DNA of 12,781 nucleotides, taken from the NCBI GenBank assembly GCA_029983575.1, contig JASBZE010000050.1, forward strand, positions 1 to 12,781, written 5' to 3'. Made by a program: the position numbers and the translations under genes. The notes beneath the pieces are model-generated. The model searched no databases. It had not been told where the DNA came from and saw nothing but the letters and a program-made list of their open reading frames with translations. Position 1 is the first letter of the stretch. Every line of letters starts with the position of its first letter. This document shows, piece by piece, positions 1-7,137 of the stretch. This DNA is from Peptostreptococcaceae bacterium (GTDB lineage: Bacteria > Bacillota > Clostridia > Peptostreptococcales > Peptostreptococcaceae).

Positions 1-8
1 TTTACCAA

Positions 9-80
9 AAAGGTTAATGATATGTGCATTAGCGTAACTCAGCTTGCCTGCAAGTCAGCGGTGCATATTCATTAACCTTT
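9..80 (-). repeat. Palindromic element A1 (arm type GGTTAATG), possible terminator of the CWB2-C39 gene
   Basis: This is an imperfect 72-bp inverted repeat. The outer arms AAAGGTTAATG and CATTAACCTTT pair. An inner pair of TGCA-containing segments surrounds a 30-nt core at 31-60 that begins AGCGTAAC and ends AGTCAGCG, one base away from the family form AGTGAGCG. On the minus strand it begins 28 nt after the stop of the surface-protein gene, and the stem is followed by five T residues (positions 11 to 7). It therefore has the form of a rho-independent terminator with a very long stem. It is the same element as A2 to A4, in the opposite orientation. Confidence 0.85.
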
Positions 81-108
81 AAGTCATAAATAATCTATTA
101 ATAATGAG

Positions 109-1893
109 TTATCTAATTACGACAGCATACCTTTTTAAATCGTAAACCCTCTTAAATGTAGCATTGTCTATCCAATATGAGCTTCTGTTGTCAGCTGGGT
201 CAACTATATGCATTCTATTTTCGTCATATCCGTCGACTAGCATTACATGGGCATTGTCAACTGCATTTTTACCCCAGAAATAATTTCTGTATATCGGATT
301 TCTAAAATTTCCAGTACCAAAGAAAACGACAGGATTTCCTTTTGTTATCTCTCGTTTTATGTCGTTCATTCTAGCCCCTGATATATCTACTACATTTCCG
401 TATTTTTGACCCCATTTTGCCATAGGAGCCGGGAATATACTCTGATAAACACCTCTTACAACTCTAAATGGTGTTGCCGCAAACCCGTGATTTGGATTAT
501 TGTCCTTTGCTATAGGCATCTCTCTTAAAAATTGATATAAGGTCTTGTCTTTTGCATATCCCTTATAGTGAAGTCCTTGTAGAAGTGAAGCCGCTTCACA
601 TCCCATCGGCGCTCCGGCGTCGTATTGATTGTGGTGAGGGGCTCCCAAAATTATATAACCCCTAGCTATTCCATTGTCCATTACCAAAGAAGGGTCGACC
701 ACATATGGGTTATTGTTACTTGCATTGGTACTAGATGCATCATTAGAAGATGATTCTGCATTTGTGGAATCAGAATTACCATTTCCATTATTTTGGTCAT
801 CTACATCTACTGAAGCTGGATTTAATATGGCGTTTATAGTTTCTTCGTTGCCACCGCCAACTTGAACGACTGTATTTTTTACTGACTTACGAATGTAGTC
901 TTTTCTAGCATCTATAGATTTGTCTTTGGCATCAACATATACGACAGGAGATGAAATCTTTCCAGCATATCCTCCGACAGTCACTGCATCAATTAGCTCA
1001 CTCATTGAGTTTATTCCACTTTTAGCTAAAAATGCCTGATTGATGTTATTTCCAAAAAACTTCTCTGCTATTTTAAGCGATGTGTCTTTTCTATTTTTTC
1101 CGGCAATTGCTTCTGAAGGTTTAAACATATTTGTATGTTTAGCAGAGGCTCCACCAATCATATACGCCTTTTCGAAACCTAGGTAATTTATCTCGTCTTT
1201 AAACAGATATTTATCCCTGCCCATAAAAATCATAGGTGAGTCGAACTTTGCTGCGGCTGCCCCTGCACAAGCTGCATCTGCTACGCCACCATCTCCATCT
1301 ACTAAAAACACTCCCTTAAACTTATCCGCTTTGGTAATTGTCTTTAGCTCTCTAGCAACTTCAAGAGATGTTGCACTTTTATTCTTTCCGCTAATTCTTC
1401 TAACCTTATATCCTGAAGATTCCAACTGCGTTCCAACATCTATACCTACACTACTCTTCCCACCTACAATAGTAACTTGTTTTACTCCAAGCCTCTTAAG
1501 CTCTGACTGAGTATCCTTGTTTAATCCATTTGAAGGTGTAAGCAAAACTGGGCAAGACTTTACCTTGGATAGTGGAGCTACGGATAAGGCGTCCGCAGTA
1601 CTAAACCCGCCAACTACTATAGCTTCTGAAGCTCCATTTGGATAGGCGTATTTAGAAAACTCAACAGCAGTCTTATACCTATTAGATCCAATTATTTTCT
1701 TGTAATTTATTTTTGCATCAGCATAGGACCCCACATTAAGCGGAGCCCCAACTGATGAGAATACTATCGCCGATAGAGCTATAGATAGCGAAATCACATT
1801 TTTCATCTTTGATTTTAATGAATTTACGTTTCCTTTATTTAACTCTTTTTTAAGCTGTCCTTTCAGCGTTTTTCTTCTCAAATTTTGTATCAT
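109..1893 (-). CDS. Secreted cell-wall-binding (CWB2 repeat) protein with C-terminal C39-like cysteine peptidase domain
   Basis: The 594-residue protein is predicted to be exported and held non-covalently on the cell wall. Residues 31-60 form a hydrophobic Sec-type segment, preceded by an unusually long basic N-region of about 29 residues. Three cell-wall-binding type 2 repeats (PF04122-like) follow at about 65-150, 165-250 and 263-350. Each starts with a G-N/S-x-R/S-x-x-T/A-S/A segment and contains IVGG/MIGG/VGGG turns. A low-complexity N/S/D linker (about 362-396) leads to a C39-like peptidase or transglutaminase fold with Cys432 (MGCEAASLL), His549 (NAHVMLVDGYD) and Asp565 (HIVDPADN) as the probable triad. 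The substrate is unknown; peptide or cell-wall cross-link cleavage is inferred. The start is only 6 nt after the pyc stop with a weak AGG RBS, so read-through from pyc is likely. Met30 is an alternative start that would give a normal signal peptide but has no good RBS. Confidence 0.88.
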   Translation of the reverse strand: MIQNLRRKTLKGQLKKELNKGNVNSLKSKMKNVISLSIALSAIVFSSVGAPLNVGSYADAKINYKKIIGSNRYKTAVEFSKYAYPNGASEAIVVGGFSTADALSVAPLSKVKSCPVLLTPSNGLNKDTQSELKRLGVKQVTIVGGKSSVGIDVGTQLESSGYKVRRISGKNKSATSLEVARELKTITKADKFKGVFLVDGDGGVADAACAGAAAAKFDSPMIFMGRDKYLFKDEINYLGFEKAYMIGGASAKHTNMFKPSEAIAGKNRKDTSLKIAEKFFGNNINQAFLAKSGINSMSELIDAVTVGGYAGKISSPVVYVDAKDKSIDARKDYIRKSVKNTVVQVGGGNEETINAILNPASVDVDDQNNGNGNSDSTNAESSSNDASSTNASNNNPYVVDPSLVMDNGIARGYIILGAPHHNQYDAGAPMGCEAASLLQGLHYKGYAKDKTLYQFLREMPIAKDNNPNHGFAATPFRVVRGVYQSIFPAPMAKWGQKYGNVVDISGARMNDIKREITKGNPVVFFGTGNFRNPIYRNYFWGKNAVDNAHVMLVDGYDENRMHIVDPADNRSSYWIDNATFKRVYDLKRYAVVIR

Positions 1894-1899
1894 ATCTAC

Positions 1900-4800
1900 C
1901 TACTCTTCCTCTTTTGATTCCATAGTCAGTAGAAGCTGTCTATCTACAACCATCTCTCCTTCAGAGACCTTGATAGACTTGATTATTCCCGGTGCCTTAG
2001 CAACTATATTAGTTTCCATCTTCATAGCTTCAACAACTATTAGCGGCTGGTTAACTTCTACCTCGTCACCTTCTTTTACAAGTATCTTATATACTTTACC
2101 TGGGATACCCGCTCCTATCTGGTTAGGATCGTTCATATCCGCTTTTTCTATTTGTTTTACGCTACCCATGTAGCTGTTGTCTGTCATCTCGATATCCCTT
2201 ATCATCCCGTTTAGTTCGAATGATAAAGTCCTCATTCCATTTTCTTTAGGTTCGCCGATGTCAACTAGTTTGATTGTAAGAACCTTACCTTCTTCAATCT
2301 CTACCTCACACTCTTCTCCCTCGTTCAATCCGTAGAAAAATACGTCGCTATCAAGCTTAGATACATCGTCATAACCATGGTAGTGAGTAATGTATTCTTC
2401 ATATACCTTTGGATAAAGAGCATATGAAACTGCCTGCCTCATATTAGCGTTAAGGTTGAACTTTTCTTTTAAGTGAGCTTTGATTGCATCGAAGTCCTCA
2501 TCAGGTAGAAGTGCCCCTGGTCTTTCAGTAATTGACTCTTCCCCTTTTAATACTACTTCTTTAAGCTTAGAAGGGATTCCACCTGTTGGCTGACCAATCA
2601 TTCCCTTGCAGTAGTCGACAACAGAATCTGGGAATGATAAATTCTTTCCTTCTTCATATATATTGTCTTCGTTTAGGTTGTTTTTAGTCATAAATATCGC
2701 CAAGTCACCAACTACCTTAGAAGAAGGTGTAACCTTGATAATATCTCCAACTACCCTGTTTGCAACCTTGTACATTTCCTTGACTTCCTCGAACCTGTTT
2801 ACTAGACCCAGACTATCGGCCTGTGGTTTTAAGTTAGTATACTGTCCACCCGGAATTTCAAGGTCGTAAATCTCTGCACATGAATTGTGTAGATCTGATT
2901 CAAACTTGTGGTATACCTTGCGCAGATCTCTGTAGTACTTAGCTAATTCGTTGTATCCGAACATATCTATCTTAGGATCTCTGTCAGTAAACTTCATTCC
3001 CTCGATAATTGAGTTAATTGAAGGCTGAGAAGTTATTCCAGCAAATGATTCAAGTGCTCCGTCTACGATATCACATCCGGCTTGAGCTGCCATTAGGCAA
3101 GTAGCAACCCCATTTCCACTAGTGTCATGTGTGTGTAGGTGAATAGGAGTCTTTACATTTTCCTTTAGTGCTGATATTAGATTATATGCAGCATATGGTT
3201 TTAAAAGACCTGCCATATCCTTGATGGCAATGATGTCCGCACCAAGTGATTCAAGTTCTCTAGCCATATTTACATAGTACTCAATAGTGTACTTAGTTTT
3301 ATCTGGATCTAGAACGTCTCCTGTGTAACACATCGCCGCCTCTGCAATGGCACCAGTTTCAAGAGTAGTCTCTATTGTCTTTTTCATGTTTTCAACCCAG
3401 TTTAGAGAGTCGAATATCCTAAATACGTCGATTCCGTAGTTGGCAGACTCTTTGATAAACTCGATTATTACATTATCTGGATAATTTTTGTATCCAACGG
3501 CATTTGATGCCCTAGTTAGCATCTGGAAGTTAATGCTAGGTATCATCTTTCTAAGTTTAGCGAGTCTATTCCATGGAGATTCCTTTAAGAATCTATAAGC
3601 GACGTCAAAAGTAGCTCCTCCCCACATTTCTAGTGAGAATAGATCTTTTTGGTAGTGCTCAGTTAAGTCTGCAACCTTCGCCATATCCTTAGTTCTAAGC
3701 CTTGTAGCTATCAAACTCTGGTGAGCGTCCCTCATAGTCGTATCAGTCAATAATAATTTTTTAGTATTCTTTATTTCTTCGATATATGCAGATTTTCCTA
3801 GTCTAAGTAGTTTTTCCCTACTTCCTTCTACCTTTTCTACGTCTTTTTTCCTTGGCTCGTATATAGCATCAAATGAAGGCTTAACCTTACATCCATTTTC
3901 GTTTACTATTGTATTTCCAATAAATTGTAGAAGTTTTGTACCCCTGTCTTTTCCTTCTTTAATATCGAAAAGCTCAGGATTTTCATCTATAAATTTAGTA
4001 GTGGTCTTACCGTCTTGGAATCTATCGTCATTTAAGACATTTATCAAGAATCCTATATTAGTCTTAACCCCTCTTATCCTTATCTCTTTTATAGATCTTA
4101 TAGTCTTATGAATAGCTCCTTTAAAAGTTCTATCCCATGAAATTGTCTTAACTAGTAGAGAATCGTAGTAAGGGCTTATATTAGCGCCTGTGAATCCATT
4201 ACCACCGTCAAGTCTGATACCAAACCCAGAACCAGTCCTATAAACTTGGATCTTTCCTGTATCAGGCATAAAGTTTTTCTTAGGGTCCTCGGTAGTTATC
4301 CTACATTGGATTGAATAACCCCTAAGTTCTATATCATCTTGTGACTTAATATTTATTTCAGGATCTGAAAGTTTGTAACCCTCAGCTATCAAAATTTGAG
4401 ATTGAACTATATCTATACCAGTTACCATCTCTGTTACTGTATGCTCAACCTGAACCCTAGTGTTCATTTCAATAAAGTAGTATTCTCCGCTGGCATCTAC
4501 CAAAAACTCCAAAGTACCTGCATTCGAATACTTAACGTGTTTAGCTATTTTAACAGCGTCTTCACAAATTTTCTCTCTAACATCATCAGGCAAACTAAAT
4601 GCTGGAGCATATTCAATTATCTTTTGATGTCTTCTCTGAACAGAACAGTCCCTTTCGAATAAATGAACTATATTTCCATAGTTATCTCCTAGAACCTGAA
4701 CCTCTATATGCTTTGGATTTTCGATATATTTTTCTATGAAAATCATATCCTCTCCAAATGCCTTTCTAGATTCGCTTCTAGCATTTTCAAAGTTTGTTTC

Positions 4801-5343
4801 TAGGTCGTCTTCATGTCTTACAATCCTCATTCCACGACCGCCACCACCGTTTGAAGCCTTTACCATGACTGGATAGCCAATCTCCTTAGCTATTTTTTTA
4901 GCTTCTTTAAATGATTTTATGGCCTTTTCTACACCTGGGATCGTACTTACGCCAACCTCGTGCGCAATCTTCTTTGAATTTATCTTATCGCCCATCATAT
5001 CCATTATAGATGAATCAGGACCTATAAAAGTTATGCCACTTTCCTCACATCTTCTTGCAAATTCAGCGTTTTCTGCCAAAAATCCATAACCTGGATGTAT
5101 GGCGTCAACTTTCTTTCTCTTTGCTAGGGAAATAATCCCTTCGATATCAAGATATGCATCAATTGGACCAAGCCCTTCGCCTATTAGATAAGATTCATCG
5201 GCTTTAGTTCTAAATAAAGAGTATTTATCCTCTTCACTATATATACCGACGCTCTTAATACCAAGCTCAGAACATGCCCTAAAAATCCTAATCGCAATTT
5301 CTCCTCTATTAGCGACAAGGACTTTATTGAATTTTTTATTCAT
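1900..5343 (-). CDS. pyc: Pyruvate carboxylase (single-chain, biotin-dependent)
   Basis: This enzyme carboxylates pyruvate to oxaloacetate using ATP and bicarbonate in the cytoplasm, refilling the C4 pool. With the start used here it has 1147 residues, the normal length for the family. The order is complete: a biotin carboxylase domain at about 1-450 (ATP-grasp GGGGRGM 166-172, RDCSVQRRHQK 231-241, EMNTRVQVEH 292-301); a carboxyltransferase domain from about 528 (TDTTMRDAHQS 533-543, probable carbamylated Lys708 in IKDMAG, metal ligands in HLHTHD 735-740, TSQP 771-774); and a C-terminal biotinyl domain with Lys1108 in EAMKMET. A TTG 21 nt upstream (5364) would add seven residues. The ATG at 5343 is preferred because AGGGGG lies 6 nt before it. 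It is transcribed divergently from the aminopeptidase and is followed almost at once by the surface-protein gene. No frameshift or missing active-site residue is visible. Confidence 0.98.
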   Translation of the reverse strand: MNKKFNKVLVANRGEIAIRIFRACSELGIKSVGIYSEEDKYSLFRTKADESYLIGEGLGPIDAYLDIEGIISLAKRKKVDAIHPGYGFLAENAEFARRCEESGITFIGPDSSIMDMMGDKINSKKIAHEVGVSTIPGVEKAIKSFKEAKKIAKEIGYPVMVKASNGGGGRGMRIVRHEDDLETNFENARSESRKAFGEDMIFIEKYIENPKHIEVQVLGDNYGNIVHLFERDCSVQRRHQKIIEYAPAFSLPDDVREKICEDAVKIAKHVKYSNAGTLEFLVDASGEYYFIEMNTRVQVEHTVTEMVTGIDIVQSQILIAEGYKLSDPEINIKSQDDIELRGYSIQCRITTEDPKKNFMPDTGKIQVYRTGSGFGIRLDGGNGFTGANISPYYDSLLVKTISWDRTFKGAIHKTIRSIKEIRIRGVKTNIGFLINVLNDDRFQDGKTTTKFIDENPELFDIKEGKDRGTKLLQFIGNTIVNENGCKVKPSFDAIYEPRKKDVEKVEGSREKLLRLGKSAYIEEIKNTKKLLLTDTTMRDAHQSLIATRLRTKDMAKVADLTEHYQKDLFSLEMWGGATFDVAYRFLKESPWNRLAKLRKMIPSINFQMLTRASNAVGYKNYPDNVIIEFIKESANYGIDVFRIFDSLNWVENMKKTIETTLETGAIAEAAMCYTGDVLDPDKTKYTIEYYVNMARELESLGADIIAIKDMAGLLKPYAAYNLISALKENVKTPIHLHTHDTSGNGVATCLMAAQAGCDIVDGALESFAGITSQPSINSIIEGMKFTDRDPKIDMFGYNELAKYYRDLRKVYHKFESDLHNSCAEIYDLEIPGGQYTNLKPQADSLGLVNRFEEVKEMYKVANRVVGDIIKVTPSSKVVGDLAIFMTKNNLNEDNIYEEGKNLSFPDSVVDYCKGMIGQPTGGIPSKLKEVVLKGEESITERPGALLPDEDFDAIKAHLKEKFNLNANMRQAVSYALYPKVYEEYITHYHGYDDVSKLDSDVFFYGLNEGEECEVEIEEGKVLTIKLVDIGEPKENGMRTLSFELNGMIRDIEMTDNSYMGSVKQIEKADMNDPNQIGAGIPGKVYKILVKEGDEVEVNQPLIVVEAMKMETNIVAKAPGIIKSIKVSEGEMVVDRQLLLTMESKEEE

Positions 5344-5349
5344 ATATAT

Positions 5350-5355
5350 CCCCCT
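5350..5355 (-). promoter_or_regulatory. Ribosome binding site that fixes the pyc start
   Basis: On the minus strand AGGGGG stands 6 nt upstream of the ATG ending at 5343. The upstream in-frame TTG at 5364 has no comparable purine stretch at the right distance. Confidence 0.8.
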
Positions 5356-5381
5356 TCTTTCCAATTCTCATAATAATTAAA

Positions 5382-5410
5382 ATTATACCGTACTTTTGCA
5401 TAATAATAAA
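5382..5410 (-). promoter_or_regulatory. Probable pyc promoter
   Basis: On the minus strand a perfect -10 box TATAAT (5387 to 5382) is preceded, after 17 nt, by a weak -35 TTTATT (5410 to 5405). Transcription would start about 33 nt before the pyc ATG. The spacer contains a 14-bp box that is also present in the divergent promoter. Confidence 0.6.
5387..5400 (-). promoter_or_regulatory. Shared 14-bp promoter box, pyc copy
   Basis: Minus-strand sequence TGCAAAAGTACGGT lies in the -35/-10 spacer of the pyc promoter and runs into the -10 box. It matches the box at 5483-5496 in 13 of 14 positions, in mirror orientation. It may be a regulator half-site or site; the regulator is unknown. Confidence 0.45.
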
Positions 5411-5452
5411 TAGTTTTTCGTTAATTTAGCTCTGTTGGCCTTGTTAAATTTA

Positions 5453-5462
5453 ATACTAGTAT
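5453..5462. promoter_or_regulatory. Short perfect palindrome in the pyc/aminopeptidase intergenic region
   Basis: ATACTAGTAT is a perfect 10-bp palindrome lying between the two shared 14-bp boxes. It could be an operator for either divergent gene, but a 10-mer of this kind can also occur by chance in AT-rich DNA. Confidence 0.25.
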
Positions 5463-5482
5463 ACAAGAAATATTATCAGTCT

Positions 5483-5496
5483 TGCAAAAATACGGT
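5483..5496 (+). promoter_or_regulatory. Shared 14-bp promoter box, aminopeptidase copy
   Basis: TGCAAAAATACGGT covers the -35 position of the aminopeptidase promoter. Together with the pyc copy it forms an inverted repeat with a central distance of about 82 bp, each copy facing its own gene. Confidence 0.45.
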
Positions 5497-5509
5497 TAAT
5501 TTAGATTTA

Positions 5510-5518
5510 TGATATAAT
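5510..5518 (+). promoter_or_regulatory. Extended -10 promoter of the M29 aminopeptidase gene
   Basis: TGATATAAT is a perfect TATAAT with the extended TGn motif. No good -35 hexamer lies 16-18 nt upstream, which fits an extended -10 promoter. The predicted start near 5525 leaves a leader of about 28 nt before the ATG at 5553. This also argues that the in-frame ATG at 5517, which overlaps the -10 box, is not used. Confidence 0.7.
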
Positions 5519-5541
5519 GGATTTACAAAATAAAACTACAC

Positions 5542-5547
5542 AGGAGG
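5542..5547 (+). promoter_or_regulatory. Ribosome binding site that fixes the aminopeptidase start
   Basis: A perfect AGGAGG lies 5 nt upstream of the ATG at 5553. It rules against the longer reading frame that begins at 5517. Confidence 0.9.
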
Positions 5548-5552
5548 TTTAT

Positions 5553-6785
5553 ATGATAGATAATTTTAAAGAAAAATTAGATAAATACGCTGAGTTGGCT
5601 ATTAAAGTCGGAGTCAACGTAAAGCCAGGCGAGGATCTAGTAATTCGTACACCTATAGAATGCAAGGACTTTGTAAGACTCGCTGTAAAACACGCTTATA
5701 AAGTCGGAGCGAAAAACGTGTACGTTGAATGGAAGGATGAGGAAGTAGAGCTCTTAAAGTACATGATGGCGCCAGATGAAGTATTTGATACCTACTCTAA
5801 GTGGACGGCAGAGAAATTTACTGACATCGCAAAAGGCGGGGGAGCTTTTCTGTCGGTTTACGCAGAAAATCCCGATTTACTTAAAGACGTCGACCCAGAT
5901 AAGGTACAAAGAGCTCAAAAGGCAGCAGGTCCTGCCCTAAAGGAATGGAGATCAATGATGATGACCGATGAAATCAAGTGGAATGTCATCTCCGTCCCAA
6001 CTGAAGCATGGGCTAAAAAAGTATTTCCTGATTTAGATACGGTTGATGCAGTAGATAAACTCTGGGAATATATATTTGACTGCTCTAGAATAACTGACGA
6101 TCCAATAGCTGAGTGGGAAAAACACAATGCTTATTTGAAAGAAAAAATGGATTTTTTAAACGAGAGCAAATTCAAATACATAAGGTATAAGTCTAAGACA
6201 GCAGATCTTGAGATAGAACTCCCAAAAAATCACAAATGGGCGAGCGGATCTGCGACAGATAAAAAGGGAAACTTATTTAACCCTAATATTCCAACAGAAG
6301 AAATCTATGGAATGCCTCATAAATTTGGTGTAAATGGAAGGGTCAGAAGTACAAAACCACTTGTTTTTGGCGGAAATACTATAAATGACTTCGAAATAGT
6401 CTTTGAAAAAGGAAAAATAGTTGATTTTAGTGCTGAGGTTGGTTATGATACCTTAGAAAAACTAATATCCACAGATGAGGGATCTCATTACCTTGGAGAA
6501 TTAGCTCTAGTACCTCACGACTCACCTATATCAAACAAAAATACTGTATTTTACAACACACTATATGATGAAAATGCCTCTTGCCACCTAGCAATCGGAG
6601 CAGCATATAAGAGCTGTATCGTCGGCGGTGACGAGATACCAGATGAAAAACTAGATGAATATGGAATTAATGACAGCATTGTTCATGAGGATTTTATGAT
6701 TGGTTCAGCAGACCTAGATATCGTCGGAGTGAAGGAAGATGGTGAGGTTGTAGAACTTTTCAGAAATGGAAATTGGGTATTCTAG
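5553..6785 (+). CDS. M29 family metallo-aminopeptidase (AmpS/PepS-like)
   Basis: This cytoplasmic enzyme removes N-terminal amino acids from peptides and needs divalent metal. With the start at the ATG that has AGGAGG, it has 410 residues, the normal M29 length. The expected metal-site residues can be counted directly: Glu250 (PTEE), Glu316 (LGELALV), His345 (ASCHLAIGA), His378 and Asp380 (IVHEDFMIGS). These are the positions I recall for the family's characterised members. The C-terminal half also carries NPNIPTEE and GSADLDIVG. No signal peptide is present. The gene is alone on the plus strand with its own extended -10 promoter, diverges from pyc, and ends 5 nt before the palindromic element A2, which may terminate it. 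A role in peptide fermentation or amino-acid recycling is inferred. Confidence 0.96.
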   Translation: MIDNFKEKLDKYAELAIKVGVNVKPGEDLVIRTPIECKDFVRLAVKHAYKVGAKNVYVEWKDEEVELLKYMMAPDEVFDTYSKWTAEKFTDIAKGGGAFLSVYAENPDLLKDVDPDKVQRAQKAAGPALKEWRSMMMTDEIKWNVISVPTEAWAKKVFPDLDTVDAVDKLWEYIFDCSRITDDPIAEWEKHNAYLKEKMDFLNESKFKYIRYKSKTADLEIELPKNHKWASGSATDKKGNLFNPNIPTEEIYGMPHKFGVNGRVRSTKPLVFGGNTINDFEIVFEKGKIVDFSAEVGYDTLEKLISTDEGSHYLGELALVPHDSPISNKNTVFYNTLYDENASCHLAIGAAYKSCIVGGDEIPDEKLDEYGINDSIVHEDFMIGSADLDIVGVKEDGEVVELFRNGNWVF

Positions 6786-6790
6786 CTTGG

Positions 6791-6860
6791 ATGGTTAATG
6801 TATGTGCAACGCTCACTTGCAGGCTAGCTGAGTTACGCTTATGCACATATCATTAACCAT
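6791..6860 (+). repeat. Palindromic element A2 (arm type GGTTAATG), likely terminator of the aminopeptidase gene
   Basis: The 70-bp imperfect palindrome has outer arms ATGGTTAATGTATGTGCA and the complementary TGCACATATCATTAACCAT, with a single-base bulge. Inside, CTCACTTGC pairs with GCTAGCTGAG. The core 6810-6839, read on the minus strand, is AGCGTAAC-N14-AGTGAGCG. It begins 5 nt after the aminopeptidase stop and ends in TTTTT (6860-6864), so a transcript would form a long hairpin followed by a U-run. Confidence 0.9.
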
Positions 6861-6913
6861 TTTTATGTTACTGGAATAAACTAATTAATATAGAGTTTAT
6901 TATTAACATAAAA

Positions 6914-6992
6914 AACGGTCTAAACTATGCAGGAGCGTAACGTTACACAATTCAGTGAGCGAGCACATAGTATTGACTATTTAAATACCGTT
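6914..6992 (+). repeat. Palindromic element B1 (arm type ACGGTCTAAACTATG, altered right arm)
   Basis: The left arm AACGGTCTAAACTATGCA and the 32-nt core at 6932-6963 are identical to those of B2. The right arm is longer and different. Its reverse complement starts AACGGT, continues with AT-rich bases, then AGTCAATACTATG. The inner part resembles the arm type seen in B4, so this copy appears to be a hybrid. Confidence 0.8.
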
Positions 6993-7031
6993 ACATAAAT
7001 CATCATCGTAGCTTTCGTTATTAACGTAAAT

Positions 7032-7099
7032 AACGGTCTAAACTATGCAGGAGCGTAACGTTACACAATTCAGTGAGCGAGTGCATAGTTTAGACCGTT
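7032..7099 (+). repeat. Palindromic element B2 (perfect 18-bp arms)
   Basis: The arms AACGGTCTAAACTATGCA and TGCATAGTTTAGACCGTT are exact reverse complements over 18 bp. They enclose a 32-nt core (7050-7081) of the form GG-AGCGTAAC-N12-AGTGAGCG-AG. It starts 118 bp after B1. Confidence 0.92.
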
Positions 7100-7137
7100 T
7101 ACTTCGCTAGCAAATCCATTCATGATTGTTTTTTTAA

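Larger units (their letters stand above)
6786..7137. other. Gene-free region filled by palindromic repeats (left cluster)
   Basis: This 352-bp stretch lies between two convergent genes. It holds elements A2, B1 and B2 with short AT-rich spacers. No open reading frame with an RBS, no tRNA and no promoter stood out on either strand. Confidence 0.85.

Noticed and set aside
5344..5364. TTG at 5364 as the start of pyc
   Set aside because: No RBS at the right distance. The seven extra codons contain the RBS of the ATG at 5343.
5517..5552. Upstream ATG at 5517 as the start of the aminopeptidase
   Set aside because: It overlaps the TATAAT box, has no RBS, and a perfect AGGAGG stands 5 nt before the ATG at 5553.
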